Below, in pieces: positions 56,572 to 64,000 of a stretch of DNA of 64,000 bases; positions within the stretch are counted from its first letter, which is position 1; the number at the start of each line of letters is the position of its first letter. The position numbers were made by a program, and so were the translations under genes. The stretch lies in NCBI GenBank assembly GCA_034620365.1, contig JAQGEQ010000283.1, positions 248,001 to 312,000 of the forward strand, in the 5' to 3' direction. The notes beneath the pieces are model-generated. The model made no database searches. It was not told where the DNA came from and worked only from the letters and a program-made list of their open reading frames with translations. This stretch comes from Pegea sp. RAD2-039 (taxonomy: Eukaryota; Chordata; Thaliacea; Salpida; Salpidae).

Positions 56572-58109
56572 AACATTTATGTACCATCTAAAAAGCAATG
56601 ATTAAGTAAAGTGTTAAGAAAGAATTTCAAGGAGAGCAGTAAGAGGTATATTTTAGTTCACAAAGCTACAAACAATAAGGTTGAAAAGTAGTGTTGTTAT
56701 TGTTAGAAGTGACAGTAGAATATTTTACCATTTACTTAAATATTTCATCCCCTATTACGCTATATATGTAGTTCATTATGTATTCGACAGTGGTTGGTTA
56801 GCAGTGTTATGTTAGCTTTCTTTGTTATTAGTTTCCTTTTACCAATTGAATAAAGCTAAATATGAAAGTTTTCAGATATGGAGTTTTAATATCAGATTTT
56901 CAAGACTGTTCAAATTAAAATTTTTAGATAAATGCTCTTGGCTGTCAAAATATTAGAATTGAATTAAATTTTGTTAGTTTTTATTGACTTATCTGTTATA
57001 CAATTCTTATAAACTACAAGGGTATTAAATTATTGATTATCTTTAATTGAGATTTTCATATTTAACTTTATATTATGTTGCTATTGTGATTAAAAACATG
57101 AAGAAGTGACCGGGTTAAGATCTAAAGTTTTAAAAGTCAGATGAATTATTTATTTGCTTTTTAAAAACTGTTTAGTTTTTATTCTTAAACTGATAAATTT
57201 GATCAAAAATTATAATAAATATAATTACAAGATAATTAATTACATAATCGTTAATAAGTAATAAATAATGAGAATATAGCAGCCATAGTAACTGGAATAC
57301 AAAATCTCAATAAACAGATATATAAATTAATTTTGCTGTACCAATGTTTAGTGTCTAAAAAATAACTTTAGTCAATTCTCTAAACACAGATTACAGTTTC
57401 TGATACAATTCATTTCAGTGGATTGATTCAGTCAGATAAAGACTTCATTTAACTCTTTCTAAGCGTTGAGCAAGGCTAGCAGACAAAGGTCTTTATTAAA
57501 TGTTTAAATTGATGTTGCAAATGGGGCCACTGCGACCTTCTCACTGGCTGCAGTAACCGCTTTGCATAGTATTTTCACGTTATTTGGGGGCTTTTAAGGG
57601 TTATTTTAAGTTTTGAGTTTGTGGTTTACAAAAAGGTTGAATAAAAATAAATAAATTAATTTTGGTAAAATACGTTTTATTGATTGTTTTCTTTACATCA
57701 TTTCATATCAAATTATTTGTAGATTTTGCTTTCTAAGGTTCTTAATTTCTAAACAAATTGTTTAATTGAAATTTTAAAACAGCTATACGTTTTGAACAGT
57801 TTTTTGGTAATTTGATTTTTAAGCAAATCTAAAAAATAACAAGGTAAGTTTTTAAAAACCACAAATTAATTAGTAACAGCATTATTTAATAAATTGAAGA
57901 AAATGAAAAACAAAAACAATTCAAAAATAATCGTTTAACAACTAACAGCTTGTAATCATTTATCTTTTTTAGTTTACCAGAATATTCGACAGCTCGTAAC
58001 AGCAAAAAGAACAAAACTCCATAACAATTTTGACTTGGACTCAAGTAATGAAATGTTTTTTATTATCTAACGATACTAAATAAAAGATGCATTAATCATA
58101 ATTTTTCCA

Positions 58110-58178
58110 TATTTATTGCAATAAACAAAAAGGAGGGTGCCCGAAAAGAGCACCTCTCGCTAAACCACATTCTCACTA
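58110..58178 (-). mobile_element. LINE 3' tail fragment in the spacer
   Basis: Reads TATTGCAATAAAC, GGAGGGTGCCCGAAAAGAGC, ACCTCTCGCTAA, CACATTCTCAC: the LINE 3' UTR in the same orientation as copies 1 and 2. No LINE coding sequence is attached, so it is a solo 3' piece, or the tail of a SINE whose tRNA head I could not find. Confidence 0.7.
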
Positions 58179-58999
58179 AAAATACTTCTTATACTTAATT
58201 AAATTGGAAATTAAGAAAGAAAAAGATTTTTCATTTGGCATATCAGTAGACTTAAAAATGATTCTTATAATTCCAAATTCATCTATTCTTTTTAGCTTAT
58301 TTTATCTGTTTATTTGCACTCTAGCTTAACCAAATCGTAAACACAATATACTAATCACACTTAAGCATATGACAACGTATAATAGTAAACTGAAAATTCT
58401 AGGTTTTTAGGATTGAATTATGTGAAATAATATATAGCCGTGTGTTCACAACAAGTATACGTAAACTTTCTGCTTTATATTAAAATTAATAGATAATTAT
58501 TTTAAAAATTGAATAACTATGAGTAATCTCAAAGTTATCGATTAATATTTATTTTTTAATTCAAATCATTTTATCTTTTGGTTTTTTTATAGGTTATTTT
58601 TCAGTTAAAGTTTAATAAATAAATAAATCAAATAAAATCTGAAAAATAAAAGGAAAATAAATAAGTCATTAGGAGAAACAAGAAATTAATTTTTTGTTAA
58701 AATATCAAATGATTTTCTAAAAGATTTTTAAGAGCTTTCTAATAAAAATTATCGACCTCAAACAAAAATTGAACTGTAAAAGTATCACTTTTAAGGAAGT
58801 TTTTATTTCTTTTGGAACTTAATCTGTATTTAGTTTTTGTAGGATAAAAAATTTCAGTTTGATTTTATGTTTTTCTTTAGTTTCTACAAAAAAAGTTTAA
58901 ATGTTTAATGTTTAAAAGAAACTTTTAGAAAATTTATACTTTTATGTAGTTTTATTATAAACAAAAAAAGAATGCAAGCTGCAATAAAATAGCCTCTAA

Positions 59000-61900
59000 A
59001 GAAGTTTAGATTTGCAGTTACTCAATATTGCTGAAAAATTTTAATGCACAACAAATATTAATAGCAAAGCAGTAAAATCATCAAAATAACAATCAACAAG
59101 CTACAAAACCCATACAGCAAAAGCTTCTAGAACTTTGATTCTGTCATCATAATTTACCTACAAACAATTTTTTATTTCCAACATTGCTTTCAAAATTATA
59201 ATTTCTCTCAACTGTTGTTAAGATTAATAAATCACTTTAATAAATCAAACATATTTATATATATTCTTAAGAAGACTTTGACTAAAAGCATATATGTTTG
59301 GTAACGTCATTTGTGTTATATATATTATCATAATTTTGTTTAAATTATAAGGTTTTGTTGCTATCTTTTGTCTCTTATAGTTACTTGTAAACTTAATGTC
59401 AATATAGGAAAATGATTAGTGTTAGATGTTCCTGAATGATTTTTGATGTTATATAAACTTATGTAGCTTGCTTAAATTTATAGGACAATTGTTAGTATTG
59501 ATTTTTGGGAAGTATTTGCAGGTATTGCGTTTTGACATTAAATTTTCAAACCCTTTTTAAAATAAAAATTTGTAGTAAATGTTTCTAAATGTCAAAATAT
59601 TAGAGTTTAAGTCAATTTTTGTTCGTTTATGTTGGCTTGTAAGCGATAAATTCGGTATACATTTCCATGATACTTAAATATGTATTTTTTTAAGTAGAAC
59701 TTATCATTTTTAAATTAATTCAATAAGTCAATATCAACTCTCGAATTTTCATTAAAATATTCTTTAACTATAATTAAAATATAAAATATATATATAAACA
59801 TAACAAAGTATATTTGTAATTAAAAATGACCAGAAATAGTTTGATATATTTTTTGATTAATCGTTGCTCACTATTAATGTAACATCATACAAGTGAACTC
59901 TATTGAGGACTTTACACTTGAATATGAGATAAATAACTGCAGATTAAAATCTGTAAAATTAATTTTATCTTTTTGTTGATCTATTTTAAACACTGTTAAA
60001 TCTTATATTTAAAACATACATTATAATTTTTAGTTTCTGAACTCATGTTATCATTTTCACAAACAAACGTGTTTTGTCCTCGAAAATGCTACATGTAAAA
60101 CAATAATGCCTTTTCTATAGAAGAATTTTTTTCTACTTATTTATTATAGAACTGGATATTTTGTTGTCTAAATATTGAACTATAACCAACAATTTGTGAA
60201 ACTACTTGCTAAAGTTTACAAAAAATTTTTCTTCAAATTCGGTTTAAATAAAAATATGTAAATACCACTTCAAAAGTTTGTGGTTAAGACTTTTACTATA
60301 CTTGATCTAAACTTGATTGTTATCATTAGTAAACTAACTTTGTTTATCATATAAAAATAATGTATCACTTAAAACTAAAATTATTTTATATGCAAACTTT
60401 AAAATTAACAAGGTTTTTTTTCTTCAGCCTATTAACTTGAAAATGAACTTGATACGAGGCAGCAACTTTGCACGAAAAAGAAAACTGTCATCAGATGATG
60501 ATGAGAAAAGTTTTAATAATAAAACTGCAGAAAAGAAAATTTTGGTAAATACTTCTGGTGGAGTATATAGCTTGTATAAAAGTCATGCTGATCAAAATAG
60601 TTTAAATAATACTAAAGAAATTCCAACAACTACAAGTTTCCCTTATAAAGAGACTAACAGCGATACAAAAGCATTCTAAGGGAAAGAAAATAAAGAAGAA
60701 AACAAACAATCATCTAATTTCAAAATCAAATATGAATGTTCAGACTGTAACAAGAAATTTAAATGCCTATCTCAGCTTGTGTAACATGAAAGAACTCATA
60801 CTGACGAGAAATCATAGGAATATGTTTTTTTGTGAAAATAAAATTAAGTTGAAATTCAAGTTGATTACGCCATGAAATGATGCATGTTTCTTAGAAAAAA
60901 GTGAGATCATTTTGCTGGTCAAAGTTTACTCACAATTTATAAGAAGAAATAAATAGCTTTGTGAAGATCAGAGGGTTTAAAAACAAAATTTTTAAAATTG
61001 TTTTTTCACTTTGAGTTGTTTTTCTTTTATCAATATTTGTTTTATTGATCAAATAAAGTATGTTACAGTAAAGATAAGGATTTGAAAAGTTATTTCTTTT
61101 TTTATTGTTTGTGATCGGCGGTTTGTATTTTTTTTTGTAAACGAACTATATCTTATTTCGATCTTATTATTATTTTAGGCAAGTTTTTTCAAACCCACAA
61201 GTTTTTTAATGTCCTTTATTTATTATCAAAAACCATCAAAAGTCACAAGCGCTCAAAAGGATCTACAGAAAAATAAAAAAAATCTGACATTAAAATGTAC
61301 AAATCCTGTATTATTTTGTGAAGAAATATATGTGTCAAGAAATAAGAACTAAAAATACAAACAAATCTGACGTATAAGTAATGAAACAAAAGGGTTCAAA
61401 AATATTCTAGCAATTTAAAGCAATTTCATCGATTAGATTAAAATGGACTGGTAACAAATTAGCATTTATTAGTTCTCCTGTTTTACGTATAAAGTTACAA
61501 AATAAGGAAAGCAATTCAAACTGTTTTAGCAACTCAATATGTCAATTCTAAAGATGTTAATTTCAAAAGACCAATCGGGTAAGTTATGGACTAGTACTTT
61601 TGGAGATGATTTATTTCATATAGTATATTATATATAAAAATTTAGAATATCAACCAATTTTTTTAAATGGTTTGTTATATAAAATCTACATTAAATAAAA
61701 CCAGAAATCTACAACCAATTTCTAAAATGAGAAAAGTAATGTCAATAAAAAAGTCCAGATTACTAAGAAACGAAAGTTGTAAAATCTAAGTGTGACTAAA
61801 AGAAGGTTCGGAAAAACTGCATAAGGGGTAAGGTTACACAAACCAGCAAAAAATGATCAGGCAAAGATCATATTATATTAATTGATTTTTAGATAAATTT

Positions 61901-63795
61901 GTATATAAGCTTTCTTCAAGTTGGAAAGAATTACTTCAAGGGTCTCTTTATCATAGGCGTTTTAAGTTATTTTTTTTAAATAAACTACAGAGTACAATAG
62001 TTCTGCTCTTACGACAACTATAGGCTAGAAAATTATGTTATCAAATATTTTGATGTTCTTAAAAAGAAATATATAATTTTGTCAATTTTTTGTTTGTTTT
62101 ATCTAATAACCTAAACTGTATAGATCAGTTTTAGTTTCATTAATAGGTAAAGTTAAAGCAGAGCAATTTTTTATATAAATTTTTGCTCCTTGATACACTT
62201 AGCTAGTAGCCTTCATTTTTGAGTTATATTTCATTTAATTAAAATTATTTTTGCTATTTGATACAAAAACAAGTTCTACTTTATTTGTATTTGTACAAAT
62301 AAAACGTGTTAAAAATACAACAAAATAATATACATTTCAAAAAGAAGTTAGATGAGTCGCCTTTATCTCGTCGTTTGAAGTTTCTGACAAAAGTTATATC
62401 AGAAACTGTGATCTGAGATTCACGGGTTGACTGAAAGTTTTCATAATTGAAAGAGAAAGATTGAATAACAAACTCGTAGTAGAAAGTTAAAAAGAGATGA
62501 AACAGAATTGATAATAAAACGTAAAAACAACTTTTTCTTTGATTTGTTTACTGCGGATACTTAAACCTTTTATCAGCAAATGAATGAAAGTAATATAAAA
62601 AAGTTTCTAAAAAAAGAGCTTTATATCATCGTAACAATATCCATTAATAAGATTTATTTTAGATAATAAAATTAAAAATTAGCTTTTGTTCAAAATGAGC
62701 AGTGGTTTTTGCAATCCTCATAAGACGTACAAAATATCGGAAATTATTATTAAAAAATTGAAATAAAAAAGGCTTTTTAGAATTACTAACCATTATTAGC
62801 CAGCTTCAAAGGATAATTGTAATAAAACTTGAAGCAGTTTTCGAATTAGTATAGTAATGTCATTTTCAGCAGATACATTTTTAAGTGAATAAATGTTGTT
62901 AGAGAGGATAACATAAATTTGTTTCAACATGACCTAGTTAAAGTACTTAAAACCCCAATCAAGCAAATTCTTGGCATTAATTTTATAGAAGAATAGCAGA
63001 GCAAGATAATCTAAAAAACAAATCACACCAGAATCAATATTTCACTTTTCATTTATTTTCATTTAGTTAAAATTATATGTTAAGAGATCTTTCCAAATGG
63101 TATTAGCAGAATACAAACCTTCAATTGGTTTAAAGTAGATGATTATTTAAAAACTTTTACTTTTTGGTTTATCAACAATGTTTAAAATGGTTTTTAAAAC
63201 ATGTCATGTAATACAATTATTAGTTAAAAGATTAAGGAGAGGTCGAAAATACCTACCTTGCTTGATAACAGTAACCAACTTGTGATGGAACCAGAGAATA
63301 AAGTTATCCTTGATTGATTATCAATGAGGTAAACTCAAATTGATTTTTCTCAAATGATAAAAAATTAAATTGTTTAAGCAAAGCACTGATTTAGTAACCA
63401 TAAGGAATATGTTCCAAAGGTAGAATAATCTTATGAGATAACATTTGTTTTAGAATAAAGAATTTGAAACAAGCAAAAGGAGTTAAATTATTTCAATGAT
63501 CATACTAAGCACAACAAATAATGTTAAATATAACTAATTCTAATTAATAAAAAATAAAAAAAAGTATGTAAAGTTACTAATACCAACAAGAAACCAAAGG
63601 GACTCCAGGATGTCACCATTCGAAAACATAATTTTTAAACAACTTTTCATCGTAGTATCAAGTTTTCAATTTGAGTTTGTATATTTAAGTTTAAATCAAT
63701 TAAACAAAAATTTTTACTTCAAATTTGAATTACTAATTTAAGTTTTTAAATTTCAAAGTTTTTTTTTCGAAATGCACCTCCAGAATTTCCAAACA
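59000..63795. repeat. Right arm of the large inverted duplication
   Basis: Reverse complement of 48310-56165, as listed there. It is shorter: it lacks most of the zinc-finger array, about 1.7 kb beyond it, and about 0.9 kb of LINE debris plus SINE. The match fades near 63.8 kb, just before the window ends. Confidence 0.88.
60443..60840 (+). pseudogene. C2H2 zinc-finger pseudogene (right-arm copy)
   Basis: Mirror copy of the gene at 53.5-54.7 kb. The ATG, the acceptor-like AG before it, and the N-terminal region are conserved, but an in-frame TAA at 60677-60679 ends the frame after 78 codons. Past it, finger 1 is still recognisable (YECSDCNKKF) and is followed by further stops (in the finger 1 helix and in the linker, where TGEKPYEC has become TDEKS-stop). 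The remaining ten fingers are gone. The original start read from an upstream TTG is not needed. Confidence 0.88.
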
Positions 63796-64000
63796 TTTTC
63801 TTAAATATATTTGTTTTTTTTTTAAATTATTTGAAAAATGCTTTGAAAAATATTGAAAAAAATTGTGAAAAAACGTTACAAAAAGTTAACAAATTGCTAT
63901 TACATTTGTAATAATATATATGATTATTCTTTACAGTTAAAATGTTAATTATTATATACATAATTTATAATGTTTATTATAAACATTATGATTTTTGGCT

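Larger units (their letters stand above)
56166..58999. other. Spacer between the inverted arms
   Basis: About 2.8 kb, AT-rich, no gene supported. It holds a short tandem duplication (56299-56571), a LINE tail fragment (58110-58178), and near 57.39-57.46 kb a stretch resembling left-arm sequence at 50.59-50.68 kb (ACAGTTTCTGAT, then CAGTCAGA), perhaps a third, eroded copy of arm sequence. Confidence 0.5.

Noticed and set aside
48310-63795. Inverted repeat as terminal inverted repeats of a giant DNA transposon
   Set aside because: No transposase, integrase or polymerase gene lies between or within the arms, and the arms themselves contain a zinc-finger gene and LINE debris.

Overview
The window is nuclear DNA of an animal. 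It is very AT-rich and holds spliced genes with GT-AG introns, metazoan housekeeping genes (BCS1, VAP, GFOD, cathepsin L, glycyl-tRNA synthetase) and many retroelements. The extreme AT content, short introns, CR1-type LINEs and 3' splice acceptors directly upstream of most start codons fit a hydrozoan cnidarian such as Hydra. That assignment is an inference, not something the sequence proves.

Layout. 0-9 kb: intronless mitochondrial AAA chaperone BCS1 (+), a complete six-exon VAP gene (+), and a GFOD-like oxidoreductase (-) whose main exon is clear and whose last small exon is proposed here. 9-14.9 kb: AT-rich DNA with no recognisable gene. 14.9-23.7 kb: a complete eight-exon cathepsin L gene (+, 340 aa after splicing). 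Its intron 3 holds Ty3/gypsy-like LTR and gag remnants, and its intron 6 holds a full-length antisense LINE with two intact ORFs. 24.8-29.9 kb: an intronless 525-aa orphan protein gene (+) and an intronless glycyl-tRNA synthetase gene (-) with both mitochondrial and cytosolic start codons.

31.2-42.7 kb: a 5.5-kb unit repeated in tandem, two full copies and the start of a third. Each full unit carries a small secreted Ly6/three-finger-type gene (-), a LINE ORF1 fragment, a GC-richer unidentified island, and a gypsy LTR with gag remnant. The third unit is cut off at a 5'-truncated, mutated LINE (42.7-46.8 kb) closely related to the one in the cathepsin intron.

47-64 kb: three related C2H2 zinc-finger loci. 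The middle one (53.5-54.7 kb, -) is intact with 11 fingers; the other two are pseudogenes. The intact gene and the 60.4-kb pseudogene lie in opposite arms of a large diverged inverted duplication (about 48.3-56.2 kb against 59.0-63.8 kb). The left arm also carries old LINE debris and a tRNA-headed SINE whose 3' end matches the tail of the LINE, so the LINE and its likely dependent SINE are both in this window.

No operon-like cooperation between the host genes is evident. The accessory half is shaped by segmental duplication and by one LINE family.
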